Source: Caballeronia sp. M1242 (GTDB taxonomy: Bacteria; Pseudomonadota; Gammaproteobacteria; Burkholderiales; Burkholderiaceae). Taken from it: DNA of 64,000 bases. The position numbers and the translations under genes are program-made. Of the stretch, positions 53,090 to 63,822 are shown one piece after another. The notes below the pieces were generated by a model, which saw only the letters and a program-made list of their open reading frames with translations, did not search any database and was not told where the DNA came from. The stretch is from contig NZ_CP071131.1 in the NCBI RefSeq assembly GCF_017220215.1, positions 496,001-560,000 on the forward strand, in the 5' to 3' direction. Positions within the stretch are counted from its first letter, which is position 1. Every line of letters starts with the position of its first letter.

Positions 53090-55264
53090 ATGAATTCAGA
53101 CAAGACCAGCCGGTTCGCGCTGCGACCGCTGAGAACGGCCGCGCTGCTTTTGTTCACGGCGAGCGCATGCGTGAATGCGCAATCGGTCGACGCCGACACC
53201 GCGCCAGCGGAAAGCACGCTGCCCGCGGTGAAAGTGACGGCTCAAAGCGATCAGGACGCGCCGTACGGACCGACGAAAGGCTACGTCGCGAAGTCCAGTT
53301 CCACGGCGCTCAAGTCCGGCACGCCGATCATCGAGACGCCGCAGTCGGTCTCCGTCGTCACGCGCGATCAGATGGATCAGCAAAACGCGCAGACGCTGAA
53401 TGCCGCCGTGCGCTACGTGTCGGGCGTGACGCCGGAAACGCGCGGCGCCATCGCCACGCGCTACGATCTGCTGAAGGTGCGCGGCTTCGACGCCGACACG
53501 TACTGGAACGGCCTGAAGCTCATCGGCAACGGCTGGTATTCGACACCGCAACTCGACCCGTATCTGATGGATCGCGTCGAAGTCCTGAAAGGGCCGGTGT
53601 CCGTGTTGTACGGGCAAGCCGCGGCGGGCGGGCTGCTCAACATGGAAAGCAAGCTGCCGACTGTCGAGCCGCTGCACGAAGTGGGCGTCGAAGTCGGCAA
53701 CTACGGGCATGTGCAGGGCAAGTTCGATCTATCCGGGCCGATTGCCGGCGACGACCGCTACCTCTTTCGCGTGACCGGCATCGGACGCAAGGAAGACGGA
53801 CAGGTTGCCATGACGAAGAACGAGCGCATCGCGATCGCGCCGTCGTTCACCTGGCGCCCGGACAACAAGACATCGCTTACGCTGTTCGGCCTGTATCAGC
53901 ACGATCCGCGCAGTTCTTCCTACGGCAGCGTGCCGCCGCAAGGCACCGTGCTCTATAACCCGAACGGCAAGCTGCCGAGCAATTTCTACGACGGCGATCC
54001 GAGCTTCGAGAGCTTCAATCGCGTGCAGGAATCCGTCGGCTACAAGTTCGACCGACGCCTCACCAACGCGTGGACGTTCCGCGCGAACGGCCGCTACATG
54101 CATCTGGCGCAGGACTACAAGAGCGTCTACGCGAGCGCGCTGGAAGACGATCTGCGCACGCTGGATCGCGGCACCGCCTATTCGCAGGACAATCTCAATA
54201 CGGTCGCGCTGGACAATCAACTCGAAGGCAACTTCTCGACCGGGCCGATCGACCACACGTTGCTCGTCGGCTTCGACTATCAGCACTACGCGACGAACTT
54301 CGTCTCGGGCTTCGGCACGGCGCCTTCCATCGACATGTACGCGCCCGTGTACAACCAGACCATTGCCGTGCCTGAGTTGTCGAAGCAGGTGTTGAGCGGC
54401 ACGCAATACGGCGTATATGCGCAAGACCAGGCGCGTTTCGGCAACGCGATCCTCACGCTCGGCGGGCGCGAAGACTGGATCAACAGCAAGACGCGCAACG
54501 AAACGTTCGGCACGTCGTCGAGCCAGTCCGACCGCGCGTTCACGGGCCGCGCCGGTTTGACGTATGTGTTCAACAACGGCATTGCGCCGTATGTGAGCTA
54601 TACGGAGTCGTTCACACCGCAAGTGGGCACGGACATCAACGGCCGCGCGTTCGACCCGGAGCGCGGGCATCAATACGAAGTGGGCGTGAAGTATCAGCCG
54701 AAGGGTTACGACGCGCTTTTCACGGCGGCACTATTCGATCTGACGCGCGAAAACCTGCTGACCGTCGATGCTACGAACCCGAACTTCCAGTCGCAAACCG
54801 GCGAAGCACGCTCGCGCGGCGTCGAGTTCGAAGCGAAGGTCAGTCTCACCGATTCGTTGAACGTGACGGGAAGCTATACGTATTTGAATACCGTCTACAC
54901 GAAGGACAACGGCGGCCTACAAGGCAAGCATCTGCCGGCGGTGCCGCAGAACCAGGCGTCGTTGTGGGCGTATTACACGATCAATCGCGGGCCGCTTGCA
55001 GGTCTCTCGCTCGGCGCGGGCGGGCGATACACCGGCACGACGTACAGCACGCAGAACGACTTCAAGGTCCAGAGCTTCTTCCTGGTCGATGCCACGCTGC
55101 GCTACGACCTCGGCCGCGCGGCCGCGCAGCTGAAGGGCGCGGAGTTGTATGTCAACGCGCAGAATCTCTTCGACAAAGAGTACGTGGCGTCGTGCTACTA
55201 CGGAAGCTGGTGCGCGTTCGGCTACGGGCGGCAAGTGTTCGCGGGCATGAACTATCGCTGGTAG
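53090..55264 (+). CDS. TonB-dependent siderophore receptor
   Basis: The 724-residue outer-membrane protein starts with a signal peptide (TAALLLFTASACVNAQS), then a TonB box-like ESTLPAVKVTA region, the plug domain (TPIIETPQSVSVVTRDQMDQQNAQTL, VLKGPVSVLYGQAAAGGLLNMESK) and a 22-strand barrel ending GRQVFAGMNYRW with the C-terminal aromatic. The plug is of the FhuA/FoxA hydroxamate-type branch; the ligand cannot be fixed. There is no N-terminal signalling domain and no siderophore synthesis or sigma-factor gene beside it, so uptake of a foreign siderophore is likely. Confidence 0.94.
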   Translation: MNSDKTSRFALRPLRTAALLLFTASACVNAQSVDADTAPAESTLPAVKVTAQSDQDAPYGPTKGYVAKSSSTALKSGTPIIETPQSVSVVTRDQMDQQNAQTLNAAVRYVSGVTPETRGAIATRYDLLKVRGFDADTYWNGLKLIGNGWYSTPQLDPYLMDRVEVLKGPVSVLYGQAAAGGLLNMESKLPTVEPLHEVGVEVGNYGHVQGKFDLSGPIAGDDRYLFRVTGIGRKEDGQVAMTKNERIAIAPSFTWRPDNKTSLTLFGLYQHDPRSSSYGSVPPQGTVLYNPNGKLPSNFYDGDPSFESFNRVQESVGYKFDRRLTNAWTFRANGRYMHLAQDYKSVYASALEDDLRTLDRGTAYSQDNLNTVALDNQLEGNFSTGPIDHTLLVGFDYQHYATNFVSGFGTAPSIDMYAPVYNQTIAVPELSKQVLSGTQYGVYAQDQARFGNAILTLGGREDWINSKTRNETFGTSSSQSDRAFTGRAGLTYVFNNGIAPYVSYTESFTPQVGTDINGRAFDPERGHQYEVGVKYQPKGYDALFTAALFDLTRENLLTVDATNPNFQSQTGEARSRGVEFEAKVSLTDSLNVTGSYTYLNTVYTKDNGGLQGKHLPAVPQNQASLWAYYTINRGPLAGLSLGAGGRYTGTTYSTQNDFKVQSFFLVDATLRYDLGRAAAQLKGAELYVNAQNLFDKEYVASCYYGSWCAFGYGRQVFAGMNYRW

Positions 55265-55278
55265 AACACCTGCGCGCG

Positions 55279-55779
55279 TCACACGGGGAATGCTGTCGTC
55301 GAGAGAATCTCGCGCAGAACCACGAAGGTCCGTATCTGCCGGACGCCCGGCAGATACAGCAGCTTCTCCGCGTGTAGCCGGTTGAAGCTGTCGCTGTCGC
55401 GCGTGCGAATCAGCATGAAGAAATCGAACTCGCCGGTAACGACGTGACACTCCATGCAGCCCGGCACCTTCTGCGCAGCCTTCTCGAAATCCGTGAAGGA
55501 CTCGGGCGTCGAGCGGTCGAGCACCACGCCGATCAGCACGAGCATGCCCGCATCTAGCGCCTTCGGGTTCAGCAGCGCAACCGTGCCGCGAATCAGCCCG
55601 GCTTCGCGCAGCCGCTCGACGCGCCGCAGACACGCCGGCGGGCTCAGGTGAACCTTGGCGGCGAGCGCGACATTGGAGATGGATGCATCGCGCTGAAGCT
55701 GGCGCAGGATCGCGCGATCGACGCGATCGATCTCGATGCCCGATGCTGGCGGCTCTCGCCGTGGCGTGGTTTTTTTCAT
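55279..55779 (-). CDS. acdR: AcdR-type Lrp/AsnC regulator of ACC deaminase
   Basis: The 166-residue protein has the Lrp/AsnC helix-turn-helix (DRAILRQLQRDASISNVALAAKVHLSPPACLRRVERLREAGLI in outline) and the RAM ligand domain (DFFMLIRTRDSDSFNRL, PGVRQIRTFVVLREI). Divergent placement 176 bases from acdS is the standard position of AcdR, which activates ACC deaminase transcription and responds to ACC and leucine. The ATG at 55779 is preceded by an A+T-rich stretch. A longer frame upstream is not credible because it crosses the operator region. Confidence 0.9.
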   Translation of the reverse strand: MKKTTPRREPPASGIEIDRVDRAILRQLQRDASISNVALAAKVHLSPPACLRRVERLREAGLIRGTVALLNPKALDAGMLVLIGVVLDRSTPESFTDFEKAAQKVPGCMECHVVTGEFDFFMLIRTRDSDSFNRLHAEKLLYLPGVRQIRTFVVLREILSTTAFPV

Positions 55780-55821
55780 TGCGTGCGAGCACCATCCGAA
55801 GAAATAAAACTGCGCTTGGTC

Positions 55822-55838
55822 TGACCCATAAGGGGTCA
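55822..55838. promoter_or_regulatory. Candidate AcdR operator
   Basis: TGACCC at 55822-55827 and GGGTCA at 55833-55838 form a six-base inverted pair around ATAAG in the acdR-acdS gap, 43 bases from the acdR start. It is the clearest palindrome there and a reasonable Lrp-type binding site. Confidence 0.45.
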
Positions 55839-55955
55839 CGTTAGGCCAAAGCCGATTTCTTCGCAACGCCGACATCCGTCAGATTGACTACGATTTCCGT
55901 CAGGCGTCGCGGATCACGCGCGGCAGCCCGACCTCAATCGCACAGGATGCCGACC

Positions 55956-56972
55956 ATGAACCTGCAACGTTTTCCCCGCTATAAGCTCACTTTCGGGCCG
56001 ACGCCCATTCAGCCGCTCAAGCGCCTGAGCGCGCATCTCGGCGGCAAAGTCGAGCTCTATGCGAAGCGCGAGGACTGCAACAGCGGTCTCGCGTTCGGCG
56101 GCAACAAGACGCGCAAGCTCGAATACCTGATTCCCGAGGCGCTCGAACAGGGCTGCGATACGCTCGTGTCCATCGGCGGCATTCAATCGAATCAGACGCG
56201 TCAGGTCGCCGCCGTCGCCGCCCACCTCGGCATGAAGTGCGTGCTCGTGCAGGAAAACTGGGTCAACTACTCGGACGCCGTCTACGACCGCGTCGGCAAT
56301 ATCCAGTTGTCGCGCATGATGGGCGCGGACGTGCGGCTCGTGCCCGACGGCTTCGATATCGGCATCCGCAAAAGCTGGCAGGACGCGATGGACAGCGTGC
56401 GCGCGGCGGGCGGCAAGCCGTTCCCGATACCGGCGGGCTGCTCGGAGCATCCGCTGGGCGGGCTGGGTTTCGTCGGCTTCGCGGAGGAAGTGCGGCAGCA
56501 GGAAGCCGAGCTGGGCTTCAAGTTCGACTACATCGTGGTGTGCTCGGTGACGGGCAGCACCCAGGCGGGCATGGTCGTCGGTTTCGCGGCGGACGGCCGG
56601 GCGCGGCGCGTCATCGGCATCGACGCGTCCGCGAAACCGCAGCAGACGCACGATCAGATCACGCGCATTGCAAAGCACACGGCGGAACTCGTCGCTCTCG
56701 GCCAGGACATCACGCGCGACGACGTGATTCTCGACACGCGCTTCGGCGGCCCCGAATACGGCCTGCCGAACGAAGGCACGCTCGACGCCATTCGCCTGTG
56801 CGCGCGGCTGGAAGGCGTGCTGACCGATCCCGTGTACGAAGGCAAGTCGATGGACGGCATGATCCAGATGGTGCGCAACGGCGAGTTCCCCGAGGGGTCG
56901 AAAGTGCTGTACGCGCATCTGGGCGGCGTACCCGCGCTTAATGCCTACAGCTACCTGTTTCGCAACGGCTGA
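55956..56972 (+). CDS. acdS: 1-aminocyclopropane-1-carboxylate (ACC) deaminase
   Basis: AcdS is a PLP enzyme that cleaves the plant ethylene precursor ACC to ammonia and 2-oxobutanoate, lowering ethylene in associated plants. The 338-residue length is exactly that of characterised AcdS. K51 (in FGGNKTRK) is the PLP lysine, with Y294 and E295 in VYEGKS, and L322 in AHLGG. E295 with L322 separates true ACC deaminases from D-cysteine desulfhydrases. The ATG at 55956 begins the standard MNLQRFPRY. The gene with acdR indicates a plant-associated lifestyle. Confidence 0.97.
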   Translation: MNLQRFPRYKLTFGPTPIQPLKRLSAHLGGKVELYAKREDCNSGLAFGGNKTRKLEYLIPEALEQGCDTLVSIGGIQSNQTRQVAAVAAHLGMKCVLVQENWVNYSDAVYDRVGNIQLSRMMGADVRLVPDGFDIGIRKSWQDAMDSVRAAGGKPFPIPAGCSEHPLGGLGFVGFAEEVRQQEAELGFKFDYIVVCSVTGSTQAGMVVGFAADGRARRVIGIDASAKPQQTHDQITRIAKHTAELVALGQDITRDDVILDTRFGGPEYGLPNEGTLDAIRLCARLEGVLTDPVYEGKSMDGMIQMVRNGEFPEGSKVLYAHLGGVPALNAYSYLFRNG

Positions 56973-57057
56973 CTCGCTTTACCTCGCACGTAATCGACGC
57001 GACGCGCGCCGGCCGGCAAGATCGGCGGCATCCTCACACAGAAGAAGGAGCCGCGAA

Positions 57058-57378
57058 ATGACTGCTTACGCCGTTGGGCATCTGTATGAAGTCGAGATGT
57101 GCGCGGATATCGTCGCGTATCTTGAGCAAATCGACGCCACGCTCGCGCCGTTCGGCGGGCGCTTCATCATTCACGGCGGGCCGTGCGACGTGCGCGAGGG
57201 CGCGTGGCACGGCGATCTCATCGTGATCGCGTTTCCGGATTCATCGGCCGCGCGGGGATGGTACGAGTCCGACGCGTATCGGCGCATCCTGCCGCTACGC
57301 ACCCGCCACGCGCGCGGCGCGGTGTTCTTGATCGACGGCGTCGATCCGACGCACAAGGCGACCGACATCCTGCACTAG
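57058..57378 (+). CDS. DUF1330 family protein
   Basis: The 106-residue protein has the dimeric alpha/beta barrel pattern of DUF1330: an N-terminal strand, AYLEQIDATLAPFGGRFIIHGGP, DLIVIAFPDSSAARGWYESDAYRRILPLR. No catalytic function is established for the family. An AAGGAG-like site precedes the ATG at 57058. It follows acdS by 85 bases on the same strand and may be co-transcribed. Confidence 0.88.
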   Translation: MTAYAVGHLYEVEMCADIVAYLEQIDATLAPFGGRFIIHGGPCDVREGAWHGDLIVIAFPDSSAARGWYESDAYRRILPLRTRHARGAVFLIDGVDPTHKATDILH

Positions 57379-58836
<1,458 letters not shown>

Positions 58837-58927
58837 AGCCACGCGTCCGGTTGCCGGATGAGCGCTGCGAGCGCGCGCTCATCCGCGTATCCTGTGGGTC
58901 TCGTCACCGATCCGCAAGGAGCCGCAC

Positions 58928-59752
58928 TTGACTCGTTTGACCATTGCGCTGCTCGGCGCGGGCAGCATGGGATCGGCGGTCGGCCGGGCGCTGTCTGCCT
59001 CCGGCGCGCGCGTGCTCACGACGCTCGAAGGCCGCAGCGCCGCGAGCGCCGCTCGTGCAAACGACGCGGGCATGGAGGACGCGAGCCTCGCCGAACTGGC
59101 CGCGTGCGATTTCATTCTTTCTATCGTGCCGCCGGCCGTCGCCGTGCAATCTGCCGAACGGCTCGCGCCCGCGCTCGCGCAGGCGGACCGAAAAGCCGTG
59201 TACGTCGATTGCAACGCCATCAGCCCCGAAACCGCCGCGACCATCGCCCGAACGGTCGATGCCACCGGCGCGCCGTTCGTTGATGCCGCCATCATCGGGC
59301 CGCCGTCTGCGCCGAAGTTCTACTTGTCCGGACCGCACGCCGCGCGCGCAGCCGTGCTCGGCGAAGCGGGCCTGAACGTGCGCGTGCTCGACGGCCCGGT
59401 CGGCGCGGCGTCGGCGCTCAAGATGTCGTATGCGGGCATCACGAAAGGGCTGACGGCGCTTGGCTCGGCCATGTCGCTTGCCGCTCTGCGCAACGGCGCG
59501 GGACAGGCGCTCTTCGACGAACTCCGCGAGAGCCAGCCCGAGCTTGCCGCATGGCTTGCCGGGAACGTGCCGCGCATGCCGCCGAAAGCGTATCGCTGGG
59601 TCGCGGAGATGGAAGAGATCGCCGCGTTCATCGGCGATGCGTACCCGGAGCATCGCATCTACGACGGCGCGGCGGGCCTTTACGCGCGGCTCGCGAACGA
59701 CAAGGCTGCGACCGACGCGCTCATCGACTTCTTCGGCAAGCGCGGAGAGTGA
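58928..59752 (+). CDS. NAD-binding dehydrogenase of the 6-phosphogluconate/hydroxyisobutyrate type, TTG start
   Basis: The 274-residue protein has an N-terminal Rossmann fold (LTIALLGAGSMGSAVGRAL), a Gly/Ser-rich middle (VDCNAISPETAATIART) and a C-terminal helical domain like the DUF1932 end of NAD-binding phosphogluconate dehydrogenase-like proteins (SALKMSYAGITKGLTAL). Substrate unknown. The TTG at 58928 has an AAGGAG ribosome site seven bases upstream, and no ATG or GTG start serves as well, so a TTG start is likely. The succinate-semialdehyde dehydrogenase gene follows after 162 bases. Confidence 0.85.
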   Translation: MTRLTIALLGAGSMGSAVGRALSASGARVLTTLEGRSAASAARANDAGMEDASLAELAACDFILSIVPPAVAVQSAERLAPALAQADRKAVYVDCNAISPETAATIARTVDATGAPFVDAAIIGPPSAPKFYLSGPHAARAAVLGEAGLNVRVLDGPVGAASALKMSYAGITKGLTALGSAMSLAALRNGAGQALFDELRESQPELAAWLAGNVPRMPPKAYRWVAEMEEIAAFIGDAYPEHRIYDGAAGLYARLANDKAATDALIDFFGKRGE

Positions 59753-59914
59753 AGGGCGACCCATGCACGCCCGCGATTTAATCCGTATCCTTTTCTTTTT
59801 GACGACGATGCAGCGCGGCGCACGCGCCGAAGCGCCGAAGCGGCAATCGTCGTGCAATAGACGCCGCGCCGGAAACGCACCGGCGCGGACCATTTTCTCA
59901 GCAAGAGGTGCTCA

Positions 59915-61360
59915 ATGACTGCAGGTACGTATCAGAACACGCGTCTTTATATCAACGGCGAATGGTGCGACGCGCAGGGCGGCGCCACGCTCGACGTGGT
60001 GAACCCGGCCACCGGCGAGAAAATCGGCACCGTCGCGCGCGCCGGCATTCCGGATCTTGATCGCGCCGTGGCCGCCGCGCAAGCGGGCTTCGCGACGTGG
60101 CGCAAGATGAGCGCGCTCGAACGCGCCTCGCTGATGCGCAAGGCCGCCGCGCTCGTGCGCGAACGCGCCGACAGCATCGCGCGCCTGATGACGATGGAGC
60201 AGGGCAAGCCGCTTGCCGAAGCGCGCATCGAAGTGAATTCGGCGGCGGATATCATCGAATGGTTCGCGGACGAAGGGCGCCGCGTCTACGGCCGGATCGT
60301 GCCGCCGCGCAACGTCAACGCGCAGCAGACGGTCGTGAAGGAGCCGGTCGGCCCGGTCGCCGCGTTCACGCCGTGGAACTTCCCGGTCAATCAGGTGGTG
60401 CGCAAGCTCTCGGCCGCGCTCACGACGGGCTGCTCGTTCATCGTGAAGGCGCCGGAAGAAACGCCGGCATCGCCTGCCGAACTCATCCGCGCGTTCGCCG
60501 ACGCGGGCGTGCCCAACGGCGTGCTCGGACTCGTGTTCGGCGATCCGCCCGAAATCTCGAAGTACCTGATCGCGCATCCGGTCATCCGCAAGGTGACGTT
60601 CACCGGCTCGACGGCCGTCGGCAAGCAACTCGCGGCGCTCGCCGGCCAGCACATGAAGCGCGCGACGATGGAACTCGGCGGCCACGCGCCCGTGATCGTC
60701 GCGGAAGACGCGGACGTCGAGCTTGCCGTGAAGGCGTCGGGCGCGGCCAAGTTCCGCAACGCGGGTCAGGTCTGCATCTCGCCGACGCGCTTTCTGGTTC
60801 ACAACAGCCTGCGCGACGACTTCGCGAAGGCGCTCGTCAAGCACGCGGAGAGCCTCTCGGTCGGCGACGGCCTCGCCGAAGGCACGACGCTCGGGCCGCT
60901 CGCCAACGCGCGGCGCATCACCGCCATGGCGAGCGTCGTCGAGAACGCGCGTCAGGCGGGCGCGAAGATCGCGACGGGCGGCGAGCGCATCGGCTCGGCG
61001 GGCAACTTCTTCGCGCCGACTGTGCTGACCGACGTGCCGCTCGAGGCCGACGTGTTCAACAACGAGCCGTTCGGCCCGGTCGCGGCCATTCGCGGCTTCG
61101 ATTCGCTGGAGGACGCCATCGCCGAGGCGAACCGGCTGCCGTACGGTCTTGCCGGCTACGCGTTCACGCGCTCGTTCAAGAACGTGCACTTGCTCACGAA
61201 CCAGCTGGAAGTGGGCATGCTGTGGATCAACCAGCCCGCGACGCCGTGGCCGGAAATGCCGTTCGGCGGCGTGAAGGATTCGGGCTACGGCTCGGAAGGC
61301 GGACCCGAGGCGCTGGAGCCGTATCTCGTGTCGAAGTCGGTGACGGTGATGGCGGTCTGA
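59915..61360 (+). CDS. gabD: NAD(P)-dependent succinate-semialdehyde dehydrogenase
   Basis: The 481-residue product is a class of aldehyde dehydrogenase close to Gab[67 protein letters not shown], the catalytic Glu in [10 protein letters not shown] and the catalytic Cys in [15 protein letters not shown], and a C-terminal [23 protein letters not shown]. Succinate-semialdehyde is the likely substrate, but other aldehydes remain possible. It has no GABA transaminase beside it. An intrinsic terminator lies 29 bases after the stop. Confidence 0.9.
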   Translation: MTAGTYQNTRLYINGEWCDAQGGATLDVVNPATGEKIGTVARAGIPDLDRAVAAAQAGFATWRKMSALERASLMRKAAALVRERADSIARLMTMEQGKPLAEARIEVNSAADIIEWFADEGRRVYGRIVPPRNVNAQQTVVKEPVGPVAAFTPWNFPVNQVVRKLSAALTTGCSFIVKAPEETPASPAELIRAFADAGVPNGVLGLVFGDPPEISKYLIAHPVIRKVTFTGSTAVGKQLAALAGQHMKRATMELGGHAPVIVAEDADVELAVKASGAAKFRNAGQVCISPTRFLVHNSLRDDFAKALVKHAESLSVGDGLAEGTTLGPLANARRITAMASVVENARQAGAKIATGGERIGSAGNFFAPTVLTDVPLEADVFNNEPFGPVAAIRGFDSLEDAIAEANRLPYGLAGYAFTRSFKNVHLLTNQLEVGMLWINQPATPWPEMPFGGVKDSGYGSEGGPEALEPYLVSKSVTVMAV

Positions 61361-61389
61361 TCTCCGCTCTTTGCCCGCAATGACGCTTG

Positions 61390-61417
61390 GCGGCCCCGCA
61401 AGGGGCCGCTTTCTTTT
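61390..61417 (+). terminator. Intrinsic terminator after gabD
   Basis: GCGGCCCC at 61390-61397 pairs perfectly with GGGGCCGC at 61402-61409 around GCAA, followed by TTTCTTTT (61410-61417). Confidence 0.9.
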
Positions 61418-61424
61418 GCGGCGC

Positions 61425-62354
61425 TCAAACGTAGAAATATCGGACGAGGTGAAAGAACACCGGCGCCGCGAAGCAGACGGAATCCACGCGATCCAGCATG
61501 CCGCCGTGCCCCGCGATCATCACGCCCCAGTCTTTCGCGCCGAGCGAGCGTTTGACCGCCGACAGCACGAGCCCGCCGACGAAGCCCGCGAGCACGATCG
61601 CGAGCGACATGAGAAACGCCGCGCCGAATCCGAACGGCGTCACCCGATACAGCGCCGCGCCGCACAGGGTCGCGAGCAATCCGCCGCCGACGAAACCTTC
61701 CACGGTCTTCGAAGGCGACAGCACCGGCGCGATCTTGCGCCGCCCGAAGAGCTTGCCGACGACATACTGCAACACATCGCTGATCTGCACGACGAGCAGG
61801 AAGAAGAACAGCAGCAGCGCGTTCTGCCCGCGATAACCGGGAATATCGAGCGTCAGCAGCGCGGGCGCGTGACTCAGCCCGTACACGCACACCATCAGCG
61901 CCCAGTTGATGCGCGCGTTGCGGCTCAGAAACTCGCGCGTGTCCTGCGTGAGCGCGGAGACGAGCGACATCGCGAAGAAAAGATGCACCGGCACGAAGAT
62001 CGAATACATGCCGTACCAGTCGATGCCGAGCAGCACGTATTGCACCGGCACCGCGACGAAGAACGCGACGAAAAGCGTGGTGTGATCGCTCGCGGTGGTC
62101 GGCGTGAGCGTGATGAATTCGCGCAGCGCGAGATACGAAAGCAGCGCGAAGACGACGAACGTCGCCTTGTCGCCGAGACCGATGGCGACGACCATCACCG
62201 CGATCATGCCCCACCAGGCACGGATGCGCTGGTTCAGATTGACGATGGTCGCGCTTGTGCCCTTTGCGCGCGCGCCGAGCACTGCGCCGATCAGCGTCGC
62301 GAAGGTCAGCGCGCCCACGACACCCGCGACCAGATTCCAGAATGAAGTCGGCAT
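61425..62354 (-). CDS. CdsA-family phosphatidate cytidylyltransferase (accessory copy)
   Basis: The 309-residue protein has about eight membrane helices and the CdsA signature: SAVKRSLGAKDWG followed by GHGGMLDRVDS, with both aspartates. It also has LLLFFFLLVVQISDVLQYVVGKLFG and KTVEGFVGG. CdsA makes CDP-diacylglycerol from phosphatidate and CTP. The main Burkholderia cdsA is expected elsewhere beside cell-envelope genes, so this looks accessory. Together with the PlsC-like gene three bases away and the divergent CDP-alcohol transferase, it resembles the E. coli ynbABC region. Confidence 0.9.
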   Translation of the reverse strand: MPTSFWNLVAGVVGALTFATLIGAVLGARAKGTSATIVNLNQRIRAWWGMIAVMVVAIGLGDKATFVVFALLSYLALREFITLTPTTASDHTTLFVAFFVAVPVQYVLLGIDWYGMYSIFVPVHLFFAMSLVSALTQDTREFLSRNARINWALMVCVYGLSHAPALLTLDIPGYRGQNALLLFFFLLVVQISDVLQYVVGKLFGRRKIAPVLSPSKTVEGFVGGGLLATLCGAALYRVTPFGFGAAFLMSLAIVLAGFVGGLVLSAVKRSLGAKDWGVMIAGHGGMLDRVDSVCFAAPVFFHLVRYFYV

Positions 62355-62357
62355 AGA

Positions 62358-62987
62358 TTAATTTCGATGTGCTGATTGAGCGAGCGCGCTCACGGCGTCG
62401 CGCATTCGGGCGAGAAACGGCGCTTTCTCTTCGCCGTCGCGCAGTGTTTCGCTCGCGCCGACGTGCACCTTGCAGATGAGCGGAATTGGCCAGATAGCGC
62501 CTTTCGGCATGATTCGCTGAAGGTTCTCCAGATACACGGGCGTCAGCGCCACGTCCGGAAACTCGCTCGCCAGATGAAAGAGCCCGCTTTTGAACGCTTG
62601 CGGCAGCGCATCGGCGCCGCGCGTGCCTTCGGGGAAGATGATGATCGAGTGGCCTTGCGCGAGCGCATCGCGCACCGGATCGAGCGGATCGCCTTCCGTC
62701 TCGCGGCGGCGGTCGATCAATACCGCGTTGAGCAAATTGCGCGCGATATGTCGCTTGATGCGCCCGGTGGCCCAGTAATCGCGCGCGGCGACAGGCCGCA
62801 CGGCATCGCGCAATTCGCGTGGCAGTGCGGCGAGGATCGCGAGGGTGTCGATATGGCTCGTGTGATTCGAGAAATAGAGCTTCTGCGTGGCGGTCGGCGC
62901 GGCGCAATGCCATACCGGATACGCGCCCGCAATGAGCCGCACGAGCGCGAGCAGCAGGTCGCGCTGCCAGACATGCATAAGTTTCAT
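62358..62987 (-). CDS. PlsC-type 1-acyl-glycerol-3-phosphate acyltransferase-like protein
   Basis: The 209-residue product has the acyltransferase motifs NHTSHID (H42-x4-D47, catalytic), a middle region with IKRHIARNLLNAVLIDR, FPEGTR at residues 118-123 (substrate binding) and a VYLEN block. It lies three bases upstream of the CdsA-like gene, so the two form a unit turning lysophosphatidate into CDP-diacylglycerol. N-terminal hydrophobic residues suggest membrane attachment. Confidence 0.9.
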   Translation of the reverse strand: MKLMHVWQRDLLLALVRLIAGAYPVWHCAAPTATQKLYFSNHTSHIDTLAILAALPRELRDAVRPVAARDYWATGRIKRHIARNLLNAVLIDRRRETEGDPLDPVRDALAQGHSIIIFPEGTRGADALPQAFKSGLFHLASEFPDVALTPVYLENLQRIMPKGAIWPIPLICKVHVGASETLRDGEEKAPFLARMRDAVSALAQSAHRN

Positions 62988-63192
62988 CGGGTGAGAGTGC
63001 GAAGGGTGAGTGTCGGGCCGCTATTCCTTTCACATCCGCCGTTCGCTTGCAATGCGCAGTAACGAGATTTGCCAGATATCGGCGATGCTGTGACAAACCT
63101 GCTCAATTGTTGAGCTTCGGCATCCTTAGCGTTTGACGCGTGCGGAAAGGGCCGCGATAGTAGCGCCTCTTTTCCGATATCCGACGCGTCTC

Positions 63193-63822
63193 ATGAGCCT
63201 CTACGCACTCAAACCCCGCTTCCAGAATCTCTTGCGTCCGCTGACCGACTGGCTGTATCGCCACGGCGTGACCGCTAATCAGGTGACGTTGACCGCGGCG
63301 GGCGGATCCATCGCGGTAGGCGCAATTGCGGCGTTCGGCTCGCCGCGCCGTTCGCTGTTCCTGCTGATTCCGCTTTGGCTTTTCATCCGCATGGCGCTCA
63401 ATGCCATCGACGGCATGCTGGCGCGCGAGCACGGCCAGAAGAGCGCGCTCGGCGCGTACCTGAACGAATTGGGCGATGTGGTCTCCGACGTCGCGCTCAC
63501 GCTGCCGTTTCTCGCGGTGCAGGCGTTTTGCGCGGCCGATGTCTGGCTCTTCGCGCTCCTGGCGGTGATCGTGGAATGCGCGGGACTCGCCGGGCCGCTC
63601 GCAGGCGCAAGCCGGCGTTACGACGGACCGTTCGGCAAGAGCGACCGCGCCTTCGTACTGGGCGCGTTTGCGCTGTGGATCGGCGCGGGTGGCACGATCG
63701 GCGCGGCCGGCGTGGGACTGTGGCGCGTGTTGATCGTCTTGTCGCTCGTGACGGCGATTCGGCGAGTGCGTGCGGGCGTCGCGGAGGCGAACCGCGCAAG
63801 CATCACAAGCGACGTCAGTTGA
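63193..63822 (+). CDS. YnbA-like CDP-alcohol phosphatidyltransferase
   Basis: The 209-residue protein has about six membrane helices and the CDP-alcohol phosphotransferase core, with two of the usual aspartates replaced: N70-x2-D73-G-x2-A-R78-x8-G87-x3-N91-x3-D95. In standard members the first and third positions are Asp. As I recall it, E. coli YnbA has the same Asn substitutions, so this is a known subgroup rather than a dead gene. It ends by overlapping the convergent unnamed gene by eight bases, and shares a divergent region with the plsC/cdsA-like pair. The ATG at 63193 is preferred; an upstream frame is shorter on protein-like sequence. Confidence 0.87.
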   Translation: MSLYALKPRFQNLLRPLTDWLYRHGVTANQVTLTAAGGSIAVGAIAAFGSPRRSLFLLIPLWLFIRMALNAIDGMLAREHGQKSALGAYLNELGDVVSDVALTLPFLAVQAFCAADVWLFALLAVIVECAGLAGPLAGASRRYDGPFGKSDRAFVLGAFALWIGAGGTIGAAGVGLWRVLIVLSLVTAIRRVRAGVAEANRASITSDVS

